A stretch of 64,000 bases of DNA from CAZCFB01 sp964511535 (lineage in GTDB: Bacteria > Myxococcota_A > Polyangia > GCA-2747355 > CAZCFB01): positions 1 through 64,000 of the forward strand of contig CAZEFW010000006.1 of the NCBI GenBank assembly GCA_964511535.1. Direction: 5' to 3'. The notes under the pieces are model-generated. The model did not search any database. It had not been told where the DNA came from and saw only the letters and a program-made list of their open reading frames with translations. The position numbers were made by a program, and so were the translations under genes. This document shows, piece after piece, positions 46,574 through 53,975 of this stretch. Numbering within the stretch: position 1 is the stretch's first letter; each line of letters opens with the position of its first letter.

Positions 46574-48382
46574 ATGGCCGGACTCATTGAAGACGCGAAC
46601 CCTGAACTGGAAGACGAACTGTACCGCCAGCGGCACACCCTGGCCCACCTGCTGGCCAGCGCGGTGCAGGCGCTTTACCCCGAGGCCAAGCTCGGCTTCG
46701 GCCCGCCGGTGGACAACGGCTTCTACTACGACTTCCTCACCGAGACGCCCTTCTCCGAGACCCAGCTGAAGAAGATCGAGAAGAAGATGAAGAAGCTGGC
46801 CGGCCGCAACATGTTGATGGAAGGCACCACCATGCCCATCGACGAGGCCATCGTCCTGTTCGAGCTGAAGGGCGAGGTGCTCAAGGTGGAGCATGTCAAG
46901 GAGCTGGCAGCCCAGGGCGAGACCGAGGTGGGCATCTACACCATGGGCGACTTCGTCGACCTGTGTAAGGGCCCCCACGTGGACAAGACCCGCCAGGTGC
47001 CGATGAAGGGTTTCAGGCTGGACCGCGTGGCCGGCGCCTACTGGAAGGGCGACGAGAACAACCCGATGCTCTCGCGCATCTACGGCCTCGCCTTCCCGGA
47101 TCGAGACGAGCTCAACGCGTACATCCACCAGCGCGAGGAGGCCGAAAAGCGCGACCACCGCCGGCTGAACAAGGCGCTGGACCTGTTCGTCATCGACCCG
47201 GTGGTGGGCAAGGGCCTGCCCATGCTCACCGAGCGCGGCACCACCCTGCGCCGCACGCTGGAGCGCTTCATCATCGACGAGGAGATCAAGCGCGGCTACA
47301 AGCATGTGCAGACCCCGGTGCTGGGGCGGAAGCACCTGTACGAGGTGTCCGGCCACTGGGAGCACTACCAGGACTCCATGTACCCGCCCATCGACGTCAA
47401 CGGCGAGGAGTACTGCCTGCGCCCCATGACCTGCCCGCACCACTTCCGGCTGTACGCCAGCCGGCCGCACTCCTACCGCGAGCTGCCCCTGCGCATCGGC
47501 GAGGTGTCGCCCATGTACCGCAAGGAGCAGTCGGGCGAGCTGACCGGGCTCATCCGCGTGATGGGCTTCCACCTGGCCGACGCCCACATCTTCATCGAGC
47601 CGCACCAGGTCAAGGAGGTGTTCATCGAGGTGGTGGAGCTGATCCAGTACGTCATGGACTGTCTCGGGCTCACCGACCGCTGCTGGTACCGCATCTCGCT
47701 CAAGGACGACGCCAAGGAGAAGTACATCGACAACCCCGAGGGGTGGGCCGCCAGCGAGAAGGTGCTGATGGAGATCGCCGAGGAGATGGGGCTGAACTAC
47801 ACGGTGGGGGAGGGGGACGCTGCCTTCTACGGTCCGAAGCTGGACGTGCAGATGAAGACCGTGGGCGGCCGGGACGAGACCCTGTTCACCAACCAGATCG
47901 ACCTGGCCATGGCCGGCCGGTTCGAGCTGGAGTACATCGCCCAGGACGGCTCACGCCAGCGCCCCTGGATCGTGCACCGCTCCTCCATCGGCTGCCTGGA
48001 GCGCACCATCGCCTTCCTGACGGAGCACTACGCCGGCGCGTTCCCCACCTGGCTCGCCCCGGTGCAGGCCATGATCCTGCCCATCACGGACGAGCACCTG
48101 GCCTACGCCACCGAGGTGGCCACCATGCTGGAGGACGCCGGCTGCCGGGTGGAGGTGGACGACCGCAACGAGACGCTGAACAAGAAGGTTCGCGAGGCGA
48201 AGCTGCAAAAGATCCCGTACCTGCTGGTGGTGGGCGGGCAGGAGGTGGAGCAGCAGGCGGTGATGGTCACCAACCGCGACAACAACCGCAAGGAGAAGGT
48301 CGCCGCCGACGAGTTCGTCGCCCGCCTGGCCGCCGAGAGCAAGGCGCGCACCACCACCCTCGGGTGCGCGGCGGCGGAGTAG
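46574..48382 (+). CDS. thrS: Threonyl-tRNA synthetase (no TGS domain)
   Basis: A 602-aa class II synthetase charging tRNA-Thr. The editing/SAD domain has HTLAHLLASAVQALYP (HxxxH) and GPHVDKT; the catalytic core has RPMTCPHH, RIGEVSPMYRKEQSGELTGLIRVMGF, DAHIF and VHRSSIGCLERTIAF, so the zinc Cys and two His are present. The anticodon-binding domain ends it. The usual N-terminal TGS domain is missing: the protein begins directly with the SAD domain, some 40 residues shorter than typical bacterial ThrS. GGAGG precedes the ATG. It lies 96 bp before the 112-aa gene and BMC-P operon on the same strand. Confidence 0.95.
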   Translation: MAGLIEDANPELEDELYRQRHTLAHLLASAVQALYPEAKLGFGPPVDNGFYYDFLTETPFSETQLKKIEKKMKKLAGRNMLMEGTTMPIDEAIVLFELKGEVLKVEHVKELAAQGETEVGIYTMGDFVDLCKGPHVDKTRQVPMKGFRLDRVAGAYWKGDENNPMLSRIYGLAFPDRDELNAYIHQREEAEKRDHRRLNKALDLFVIDPVVGKGLPMLTERGTTLRRTLERFIIDEEIKRGYKHVQTPVLGRKHLYEVSGHWEHYQDSMYPPIDVNGEEYCLRPMTCPHHFRLYASRPHSYRELPLRIGEVSPMYRKEQSGELTGLIRVMGFHLADAHIFIEPHQVKEVFIEVVELIQYVMDCLGLTDRCWYRISLKDDAKEKYIDNPEGWAASEKVLMEIAEEMGLNYTVGEGDAAFYGPKLDVQMKTVGGRDETLFTNQIDLAMAGRFELEYIAQDGSRQRPWIVHRSSIGCLERTIAFLTEHYAGAFPTWLAPVQAMILPITDEHLAYATEVATMLEDAGCRVEVDDRNETLNKKVREAKLQKIPYLLVVGGQEVEQQAVMVTNRDNNRKEKVAADEFVARLAAESKARTTTLGCAAAE

Positions 48383-48478
48383 CGTACGGATTGACTTGAC
48401 ATCGCGGCGCTTTGGGGGGAAGAAGAGCGGTCCAAATCGGGGCTGGCGACAAACCATGCTGGCCCGAGGAGAATCAAG

Positions 48479-48817
48479 ATGGCGAAACAAACTCCCCTTC
48501 AGGTTGTGAACGACGTATACGGCGGCAAGGACAAGCTGGTGGACCAGCTGGCAGGTCTGCTGGAGCGCGGCGACGAGTCCAAGGCTGACCTCACCGCCCG
48601 CCTGCGCGCGGCGCCCAACTCCAAGCTGCTGCGGCTTCAGGCCGTGATGACCGAGGTGAAGGACCGCTTCGGCAGCAAGGCTGGCCTCGTGGACAGCATC
48701 CTGGCGCTGATGAACCGCGCCAAGGATGAGGACTACAAGGAGAAGCTGCTCGATCACAGCCCCACCCGCCTGCTGGACATGCTGCATAGCTGGGAGAAGA
48801 AGGCCAAGAAGGGCTGA
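48479..48817 (+). CDS. 112-aa protein with two-fold internal repeat, head of BMC-P operon
   Basis: A small helical, lysine-rich protein; GAGGAG lies before the ATG. Two ~45-residue halves align: VYGGKDKLVDQLAGLLERGDE...LTARLRAAPNSKLLRL and RFGSKAGLVDSILALMNRAKDE...KEKLLDHSPTRLLDM, sharing [YF]G[GS]K..LVD.[LI]..L[LM].R and a C-terminal P/SxxLL. It ends with the basic KKAKKG. No known family is recognised; there is no signal peptide. It is followed within 10 bp by four EutN/CcmL-type genes and is probably co-transcribed with them, so a role as scaffold, adaptor or nucleic-acid-binding partner of those proteins can be imagined but not shown. Confidence 0.75.
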   Translation: MAKQTPLQVVNDVYGGKDKLVDQLAGLLERGDESKADLTARLRAAPNSKLLRLQAVMTEVKDRFGSKAGLVDSILALMNRAKDEDYKEKLLDHSPTRLLDMLHSWEKKAKKG

Positions 48818-48826
48818 GGCTCCTCT

Positions 48827-49111
48827 TTGCTCCTCGCCCGGGTCATCGGTAACGTCTGGGGCGCCCGTCAGGCGCCGACCCTCGAGGGCTACCGACTGTT
48901 GCTGGTTCAACCCCTCGACGCTGACGGGCGTCGGGACGGGGGCTCCAGTGCGCGCCGGGTCGTCGTTGACGGTCTGGGGGCGGGGCCCGGCGAGCTGGTG
49001 CTGGTGGCCCACGGCAGCCGCTGCAGAGACATCGCCCTCGGCGCCGGGGTGGCCACCAAGGAGCTGACGGTGGCCATCGTGGACGACTACGACGTGGGAG
49101 GCGCCGCATGA
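48827..49111 (+). CDS. EutN/CcmL-family BMC vertex protein, paralog 1
   Basis: A 94-aa protein with the EutN_CcmL (BMC-P) fold signature ARVIGNVWGARQAPTLEGYRLLLVQPL, then GELVLVAHGSRCRDIA and a C-terminal VAIVDDYDVGGAA. BMC-P proteins form pentamers that cap the vertices of bacterial microcompartment shells. The start is TTG with GAGG upstream. Its last codons overlap the ATG of paralog 2 (ATGA). Confidence 0.85.
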   Translation: MLLARVIGNVWGARQAPTLEGYRLLLVQPLDADGRRDGGSSARRVVVDGLGAGPGELVLVAHGSRCRDIALGAGVATKELTVAIVDDYDVGGAA

Positions 49112-49455
49112 TCCTCGGTCGCGTCGTGGGCACGGTGTGGGCCACCCGCAAGGACCCGCGCATCTCGCACCACAAGTTGTTGCTGGTCCGCGCGTACGGG
49201 GCGTACAGGCCGGGCCACTCCACCGCTCAGCTCGTCGCCGTGGACCGGGTGCACGCTGGCGTGGGCGACGACGTGGTGGTCTGCCTCGGATCGCCTGCAC
49301 GCTGGCACCTGGGTGGGGTCAACCTGCCGGTGGACGCGGCGGTGATGGGCATCGTGGACAGCTGCACTTTTTCGCGTGAGGCGTTCTCCGAGGCGGCACG
49401 CCGCCCTGCGGCCTTCGCTGGCGGCTTCGAGCCCCGAAAGGTGGACTGGACATGA
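49108..49455 (+). CDS. EutN/CcmL-family BMC vertex protein, paralog 2
   Basis: A 115-aa BMC-P protein: LGRVVGTVWATRKDPRISHHKLLLVRAY, VHAGVGDDVVVCLGSPAR and PVDAAVMGIVDSC. It has a C-terminal extension of about 28 residues (REAFSEAARRPAAFAGG...) beyond the usual fold, which the other paralogs lack. It overlaps its neighbours at both ends by ATGA junctions, showing translational coupling through the operon. Confidence 0.85.
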   Translation: MILGRVVGTVWATRKDPRISHHKLLLVRAYGAYRPGHSTAQLVAVDRVHAGVGDDVVVCLGSPARWHLGGVNLPVDAAVMGIVDSCTFSREAFSEAARRPAAFAGGFEPRKVDWT

Positions 49456-49562
49456 ACCACGGACGCGTGATCGGTACTGTTTGGGCCCGTTGTTGCCAGC
49501 CCCCCCTCCCAAACCCTCCCCCCTTGATGGGGGAGGGCTTCCAAGTGGGGGGCGCCGCATGA
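49452..49562 (+). pseudogene. Wrecked EutN copy: paralog-3 start, CCCTCCC hairpin, paralog-1 end
   Basis: A 36-codon frame. Its first 12 codons (MNHGRVIGTVWA) are identical to paralog 3; its last codons (VGGAA-stop) match the end of paralog 1. Between them is a repeat with a CCCTCCCCCC...GGGGGAGGG stem that encodes a nonsense Pro-rich stretch. A 37-bp perfect direct repeat (49451-49487 and 49558-49594, period 107 bp) brackets it. It overlaps both neighbours by ATGA, so coupling is preserved. It is best read as a collapsed extra EutN gene or an element insertion that duplicated the gene start. Confidence 0.75.
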
Positions 49563-49834
49563 ACCACGGACGCGTGATCGGTACTGTTTGGGCCACGCGG
49601 ATGGCCCCCGGGCTGCGCGGGCGGAAGCTTGCGCTGGTGGGCATGGAGGACGACCGGCTGGTGGTGGCAGCGGACACCCTGGACGCCAGGGCAGGTGACC
49701 GGGTGCTGGTCTCCTGGGGCAGCGGCGCGCGCAACGTCATCGCCCCCGGGCCGCACAACCGTGGCGTCCTGTGCGACGCGGCGGTGAGCCAGATCATCGA
49801 CGGGATCACCGGCGAAGACGAGGAGGAGGTCTAG
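49559..49834 (+). CDS. EutN/CcmL-family BMC vertex protein, paralog 3
   Basis: A 91-aa BMC-P protein: GRVIGTVWATRMAPGLRGRKLALVGME, TLDARAGDRVLVSWGSGARNVI and LCDAAVSQIID, ending in EDEEEV. Compact form without extension. Its start lies 107 bp downstream of an identical start sequence that overlaps paralog 2. The next gene begins immediately after its stop. Confidence 0.85.
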   Translation: MNHGRVIGTVWATRMAPGLRGRKLALVGMEDDRLVVAADTLDARAGDRVLVSWGSGARNVIAPGPHNRGVLCDAAVSQIIDGITGEDEEEV

Positions 49835-50164
49835 ATGTTCCTGGGCAAGGTAATCGGATCAGTTTGGGCCACGGTGAAGTGGCCCGAGACCGAAGGCCTC
49901 AAGCTGCTCACCGTGCAGCCGTACCACCTCTCGGACCTCACCTCCCCCGACGAGAAGTTCCCCTCCTGTTCGGACCTGGTGGTGTGCGCCGACACCCTGG
50001 ACGCCGGGGTGGGTGACGACGTCGTGGTGGCCTACGGGCACGCCGCGCGCGTGGCCCTGGAGGATGCCCTCGGCCCGGCCGACAAGCCGGGGCACCCGGT
50101 GGACGCCGCGGTGGTGGCAGTGGTGGACAATGTCGAGGTGGATGAGGCAGCCATCGCAGACTGA
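49835..50164 (+). CDS. EutN/CcmL-family BMC vertex protein, paralog 4
   Basis: A 109-aa BMC-P protein: LGKVIGSVWATVKWPETEGLKLLTVQPY, CADTLDAGVGDDVVVAYGHAAR and PVDAAVVAVVDNVEV. An insertion of about 12 residues follows the second strand (HLSDLTSPDEKFPSC). GAGGAGGAGG in the end of paralog 3 serves as ribosome site. Four diverged paralogs imply different vertices or mixed pentamers rather than simple dosage; inference. Confidence 0.85.
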   Translation: MFLGKVIGSVWATVKWPETEGLKLLTVQPYHLSDLTSPDEKFPSCSDLVVCADTLDAGVGDDVVVAYGHAARVALEDALGPADKPGHPVDAAVVAVVDNVEVDEAAIAD

Positions 50165-50184
50165 ACCCTGGTAGGATACCCGCC

Positions 50185-50754
50185 ATGTCAGACAATCTTG
50201 AACAAGTAGCCCGGCTCGTGACCCAGGCGGTCACCGAGCGGCTAGGAGAGGTCCGGGGGGACGTGCTGGAGGTGGTGGTGCGGGAGGTGGTGTCCGCCAT
50301 GTCAGGGGCCCGCGAGGTCCCGGCCTCCTCCACGCCAGCGCCACCTGCCTTGCCCGACTGCGGCGCCGCGCCTGGCATCACCACCCCGCGCGGGTCCGTC
50401 GTGCCCCGCGCCCCCACCGGCGGCGCCGCCAGCGACCTGGAGATCTGCCAGCGCTGTCTCGACCAGGAGCGCAGCCGGTCCGACAACCGCGCCGTCATCA
50501 CCACCACCGGCAGCAACACCACCGGCGTGGTGGCCGCCGTGTCCGCGGAGATCGCCGAGGCTGGTGGTGACATCCAGGACATGAGCCAGACCATCGTGGC
50601 CGGGTTCTTCACCATGATCATGGTGGTGGACCTGGGCGGTCTGACGCTGCCCTTCGATCAGTTCCAGGAGCGGCTCATGGCCCGGGCCCAGCAGCTCGGC
50701 ATCCACGCCGTGGTGATGCACGAGAGCGTACTCCAGGCCCTCCAGCGGGTGTAA
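50185..50754 (+). CDS. UPF0237-type ACT-domain protein with N-terminal targeting-like helix
   Basis: A 189-aa protein. The C-terminal ~90 residues (RAVITTTGSNTTGVVAAVSAEIAEAGGDIQDMSQTIVAGFFTMIMVVDL) are an ACT domain of the UPF0237 family, which normally stands alone at about 90 aa. Here it is preceded by an amphipathic helix (DNLEQVARLVTQAVTERLG), a Pro/Ala/Gly/Thr-rich linker, and a CxxC (EICQRCLDQ). Helix plus flexible linker at a terminus is the usual form of a BMC encapsulation peptide, and the gene directly follows four BMC-P genes. ACT domains bind small effectors. It is followed four bases after its stop by its usual partner, UPF0210. Confidence 0.8.
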   Translation: MSDNLEQVARLVTQAVTERLGEVRGDVLEVVVREVVSAMSGAREVPASSTPAPPALPDCGAAPGITTPRGSVVPRAPTGGAASDLEICQRCLDQERSRSDNRAVITTTGSNTTGVVAAVSAEIAEAGGDIQDMSQTIVAGFFTMIMVVDLGGLTLPFDQFQERLMARAQQLGIHAVVMHESVLQALQRV

Positions 50755-50758
50755 ACAG

Positions 50759-52138
50759 ATGATGTACCAGAACACAGAGGTCACCGAGATCCTGCGCATG
50801 ATCGAGAGCGAACACCTCGACATCCGCACTGTCACCATGGGGATCTCCTTGCGGGGCATCGCCAGCCGCAGCCTGGACGAGACCTGTCAGGGGCTGCGGG
50901 AGAAGGTGATGCACCACGCCGCGGAGCTGGTGCCCACCATCGAGGCCGTGCAGCGGGACATGGGCGTGCCGATCACCAACAAGCGCCTGTCCGTGACCCC
51001 CGCCGCGCTGGTGGCCGAGGCCAGCGGCGCCGACAGCTTCGTGCCCGTGGCCCAGGCCATGGATCGCGTGGCCGCGGAGGTGGGCGTCGACTACATCGGC
51101 GGCTTCTCCGCGCTGGTGGAGAAGGGCATGACCCGGGGCGACCGCACCCTGCTGCACTCCATCCCCGAGGCCCTGGCCAGCACCGAGCGGGTCTGCTCTT
51201 CGGTGAACGTGGCCACCACCAGGGCTGGCATCAACATGAACGCCATCCTGGTCATGGGCCAGCAGATCAAGGACCTGGCCGCGCGCACCGCGGACCAGGG
51301 CGGCATCGGCTGCGCCAAGCTCGTGGTGTTCGCCAACGCGCCCGAGGACAACCCGTTCATCGCCGGGGCCATGCACGGCGTGGGCGAGCCGGACTGCGTG
51401 CTCAACGTGGGGGTCAGCGGGCCCGGCGTGGTGCTCGCCGCCCTGCGCCGGCTGGTGGACGCCAACCCCCAGTGCCACCTGGGCGACTTCGCCGAGACCA
51501 TCAAGCGCGTCTGCTTCAAGGTGACCCGCGCGGGCGAGCTCATCGGCCGCGAGGTGGCCCGCCGCCTGGGCCGCGGCGTGCGCTTCGGCGTGGTGGACCT
51601 GAGCCTGGCCCCCACCCCGGCGGTGGGGGACTCGGTGGCGGAGATCCTCGAGGCCATGGGCCTGGAGCGCACCGGCACCCACGGCACCACCGCCGCCCTG
51701 GCGCTGATGACCGACGCCGTCAAGAAGGGCGGGGTCATGGCGTCGTCTTACGTGGGCGGGCTGAGCGGCGCGTTCATCCCGGTGAGCGAGGACGCGGGCA
51801 TGATCAAGGCCGCCAGGGACGGCGCGCTGTCGCTGGACAAGCTGGAGGCCATGAGCGCGGTCTGCTCGGTGGGCCTGGACATGGTGGCCGTCCCCGGCGA
51901 CACCACGGCAGAGACCATCAGCGCCATCATCGCCGACGAGATCGCCATCGGCGTGGTGAACACCAAGACCACCGCCGTGCGCATCATCCCGGTCCCCGGC
52001 TGCGCGGCGGGGGAGAGCTACGAGTACGGCGGGCTGCTCGGCACGGCCCAGGTGCAGGCGGTCAACAAGTTCTCCAGCGCCGACTTCATCCTGCACGCCG
52101 GGCGCATCCCCGCGCCGTTGACCAGCGTTAGAAACTGA
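50759..52138 (+). CDS. UPF0210/DUF711 (PFL-like fold) family protein
   Basis: A 459-aa protein of the UPF0210 (DUF711, 'PFL family') group: LDIRTVTMGISL, VPITNKRLSVTPAAL, VDYIGGFSALVEKGMTRGDRTLLHSIPEAL, VCSSVNVATTRAGINMNA, LNVGVSGPGVVLAAL, GVVDLSLAPTPAVGDSVAEI and VGLDMVAVPGDTTAETI. The fold is related to pyruvate formate-lyase, but no glycyl-radical RVxGY motif is present, so radical chemistry is not supported. The usual genomic partner is UPF0237, as here. Function of the family is unknown. Position after the BMC-P genes raises the possibility of an encapsulated enzyme. The stop is two bases before the hairpin-repeat array. Confidence 0.85.
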   Translation: MMYQNTEVTEILRMIESEHLDIRTVTMGISLRGIASRSLDETCQGLREKVMHHAAELVPTIEAVQRDMGVPITNKRLSVTPAALVAEASGADSFVPVAQAMDRVAAEVGVDYIGGFSALVEKGMTRGDRTLLHSIPEALASTERVCSSVNVATTRAGINMNAILVMGQQIKDLAARTADQGGIGCAKLVVFANAPEDNPFIAGAMHGVGEPDCVLNVGVSGPGVVLAALRRLVDANPQCHLGDFAETIKRVCFKVTRAGELIGREVARRLGRGVRFGVVDLSLAPTPAVGDSVAEILEAMGLERTGTHGTTAALALMTDAVKKGGVMASSYVGGLSGAFIPVSEDAGMIKAARDGALSLDKLEAMSAVCSVGLDMVAVPGDTTAETISAIIADEIAIGVVNTKTTAVRIIPVPGCAAGESYEYGGLLGTAQVQAVNKFSSADFILHAGRIPAPLTSVRN

Positions 52139-52140
52139 GC

Positions 52141-52406
52141 GTAGACGCGGCATCCTGCCGCGTGCCTCGAAGCGGCGAGACGCCGCTTCTACAAGGGCGT
52201 AGACGCGGCATCCTGCCGCGTGCCTCGAAGCGGCGAGACGCCGCTTCTACANNNNNNNNNNNNNNNNNNNNNNNNNNNNNNNNNNNNNNNNNNNNNNNNN
52301 NNNNNNNNNNNNNNNNNNNNNNNNNNNNNNNNNNNNNNNNNNNNNNNNNNNGGCGTAGACGCGGCATCCTGCCGCGTGCCTCGAAGCGGCGAGACGCCGC
52401 TTCTAC
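52141..52406. repeat. Tandem array of 52-bp double-hairpin element (58-bp period), broken by gap
   Basis: Three identical copies are visible (52141-52192, 52199-52250, 52355-52406). Each starts GTAG and ends CTAC and contains two hairpins, GACGCGGCA-TCC-TGCCGCGTG-like and GAAGCGGC-GAGAC-GCCGCTTC-like. The first two are separated by AAGGGC; GGC precedes the third. The array spans the N gap, so true copy number is unknown. The last copy supplies the stop codon of the convergent lipoprotein gene. Confidence 0.9.
52252..52351. other. Assembly gap of exactly 100 N
   Basis: A placeholder scaffold gap inside the hairpin-repeat array; its size is conventional, not measured. The frames that appear to cross it are not real. 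Confidence 0.99.
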
Positions 52407-53344
52407 CGGCGTGGCGGCGCTGCCGGCGGGTGCCGGGTGGCGATCTTCATGCCGATCCATGCCAGCATGTCGCGGCGCGCAGCGCAGGGTGTGCCCTCCC
52501 GCACCTCTCCGGCCAGGTCGCCCTTGTGAGTCTTGCCGTCGTGGACCAGGGCGTAGGGCTCGACCGGCGGATCCGCCGCGGGGCAGGCCGCCGGCGCGCT
52601 GGCCTGTGCCCACCAGAGCTTGTTGAGCTTGGCCCAGTCGCCGGCGCGGTTGAAGCGCACCTTCTCCGGCGCGCTGCACCCCTGCTGGCACATCTCGGTC
52701 TGGGCCCAGAACGGCGCCGACTTCACCTCCAGCGCCGCCTGCACTGTGGATGGACCTTCCGTGACCCCCATGGTCACCGTGAACGACCCCGGCAGCCGCA
52801 CAGAGGGGGCGTCCGGGCTGGGCGGGTTCTTCCCCGGCCACGGCGCCATCTGCTTGCACATCTGCGCCCGGGTCTCGCCCGCCTTCAGCTTCACGAACGC
52901 CTGCTGCCACGAGGGCAGCAGGTCGAAGCTGGCCACGTGGTCCTGGCGCACCATCACCTTGCGGCCGTCGTGGAACCGGAGGAAGTAGCCGGAGAACGGG
53001 CCGGCCAGGCGCGCCGGCTTGTCCGACAGGGTCAGCCGATCACCCTCGCGGACGATCTTGCCCTTCACCGTCATCACGTCCCCCTCGCCACCCGCGCGCC
53101 AGGTGAAGGCCCCCGCCGCCTCCAGCACCACGTCGGCCCAGCTCTTGTCGTCGCAGCCCCAGCCCCAGGTCCCCGCGATGTCGGCGGCGGTCCACTCGGC
53201 CGGCGGTGTCGCCGGCGCCTTCGCCTTCGCCGCGACCCTGGCCTGTTGGACCTTCTCGCCGGCGCCGCACCCCGCGCCCCCGCCGCCACGATTGCACGCA
53301 CCCGCCGCCAGAACGGCGAGGATCAGCACCTTTTTGTTGGTCAT
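52403..53344 (-). CDS. Secreted lipoprotein, function unknown
   Basis: A 313-aa protein. The signal peptide MTNKKVLILAVLAAGAC ends at a lipobox-like AAGAC (Cys17), then a Gly/Cys stretch (NRGGGGAGCG). Residues about 50-140 form a beta-rich, lipocalin-like unit (ADIAGTWGWGCDDKSWADVVLEAAGAFTW, VMTVKGKIVREGDRLTLSDKPARL). The C-terminal half has several Cys (MCKQMAPWPG, EMCQQGCSAPEKVRF, AACPAADPPVEPY). I recognise no family. Its TAG stop is supplied by the hairpin repeat downstream, so the ancestral C-terminus (PPAAPPRR now) may have been altered. It is divergent from the next small lipoprotein. Confidence 0.75.
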   Translation of the reverse strand: MTNKKVLILAVLAAGACNRGGGGAGCGAGEKVQQARVAAKAKAPATPPAEWTAADIAGTWGWGCDDKSWADVVLEAAGAFTWRAGGEGDVMTVKGKIVREGDRLTLSDKPARLAGPFSGYFLRFHDGRKVMVRQDHVASFDLLPSWQQAFVKLKAGETRAQMCKQMAPWPGKNPPSPDAPSVRLPGSFTVTMGVTEGPSTVQAALEVKSAPFWAQTEMCQQGCSAPEKVRFNRAGDWAKLNKLWWAQASAPAACPAADPPVEPYALVHDGKTHKGDLAGEVREGTPCAARRDMLAWIGMKIATRHPPAAPPRR

Positions 53345-53416
53345 GGCCGAATGTTCTCACACCTGGGCCCTGGCGCAAAATGCCTGGCTGCCACCTGGTG
53401 TATGATGCCAGGCAGC

Positions 53417-53962
53417 ATGCGCGTCCGGCTCTGCATCCTCACCCTGGGACTGCCCCTGCTGTGCAGCTGCCACCTGATCTACCCCTACGAGGGCAGGGGC
53501 AACGGCGACCAGGGAGTGCCCGGCTCCGACGCGTGCCTGCCGATCCCGGCAGGGCAGGTCAAGGGCGCCTACGCCGGCACCTGGCGCGGCGTCTACACTT
53601 GCCCGGGCAACCAGCCGTGGGAGATCCAGGGCAACCTCTCCCTGAGCATGAAGCCCGCCGGCGGCGACTCGGGCTACGAGGTCACCGGCGAGATGAAGGG
53701 CGTGGCCGACAAGTACTACCACCTCAAGGGCGGCGTGGTGGGCACCCTCGGATGCCGGGCCATGCAAGCCCGGCTCGACTCCATCTCGGTGACGGTCTAC
53801 CTGCTCGGCATCCCGATCACGTACTACATGCGGGGCAGCCTGCGCGGCATCTTCTCCCCGAGCCTCACGGGGCAGTCCGGCTTCAAGCTCGGCACCTGGA
53901 CCGCCGAGGACAAGGGCAGCTCCTGCTCGGCCAGCGGCTCCTGGACCGCCACCGAGCAGTGA
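53417..53962 (+). CDS. Small lipoprotein with lipocalin-like beta domain
   Basis: A 181-aa lipoprotein. The signal MRVRLCILTLGLPLLCSC ends at LCSC (Cys18); upstream in-frame ATGs at 53402 and 53405 would add four or five residues. The mature part is one beta-rich domain with a Trp/Gly start (GAYAGTWRGVYTC), alternating strands and two or three Cys pairs (TLGCRAMQ, SSCSASGSW), similar in outline to the N-terminal part of its divergent neighbour. No family is recognised. Convergent with the fibrinogen-like lipoprotein gene 14 bp away. Confidence 0.7.
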   Translation: MRVRLCILTLGLPLLCSCHLIYPYEGRGNGDQGVPGSDACLPIPAGQVKGAYAGTWRGVYTCPGNQPWEIQGNLSLSMKPAGGDSGYEVTGEMKGVADKYYHLKGGVVGTLGCRAMQARLDSISVTVYLLGIPITYYMRGSLRGIFSPSLTGQSGFKLGTWTAEDKGSSCSASGSWTATEQ

Positions 53963-53975
53963 GCGCGCGGGCCCC

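Noticed and set aside
50759..52138. Glycyl-radical enzyme call for the UPF0210 protein
   Set aside because: Although the fold is PFL-related, no RVxGY-like glycyl-radical motif is present and no activase gene is nearby.
52141..52406. CRISPR array
   Set aside because: The units are self-complementary double hairpins separated by a constant 6-bp spacer; no unique spacers of CRISPR length and no cas genes.
52162..53962. Frames crossing the N gap on both strands
   Set aside because: The gap length is arbitrary and the flanks are non-coding repeats.
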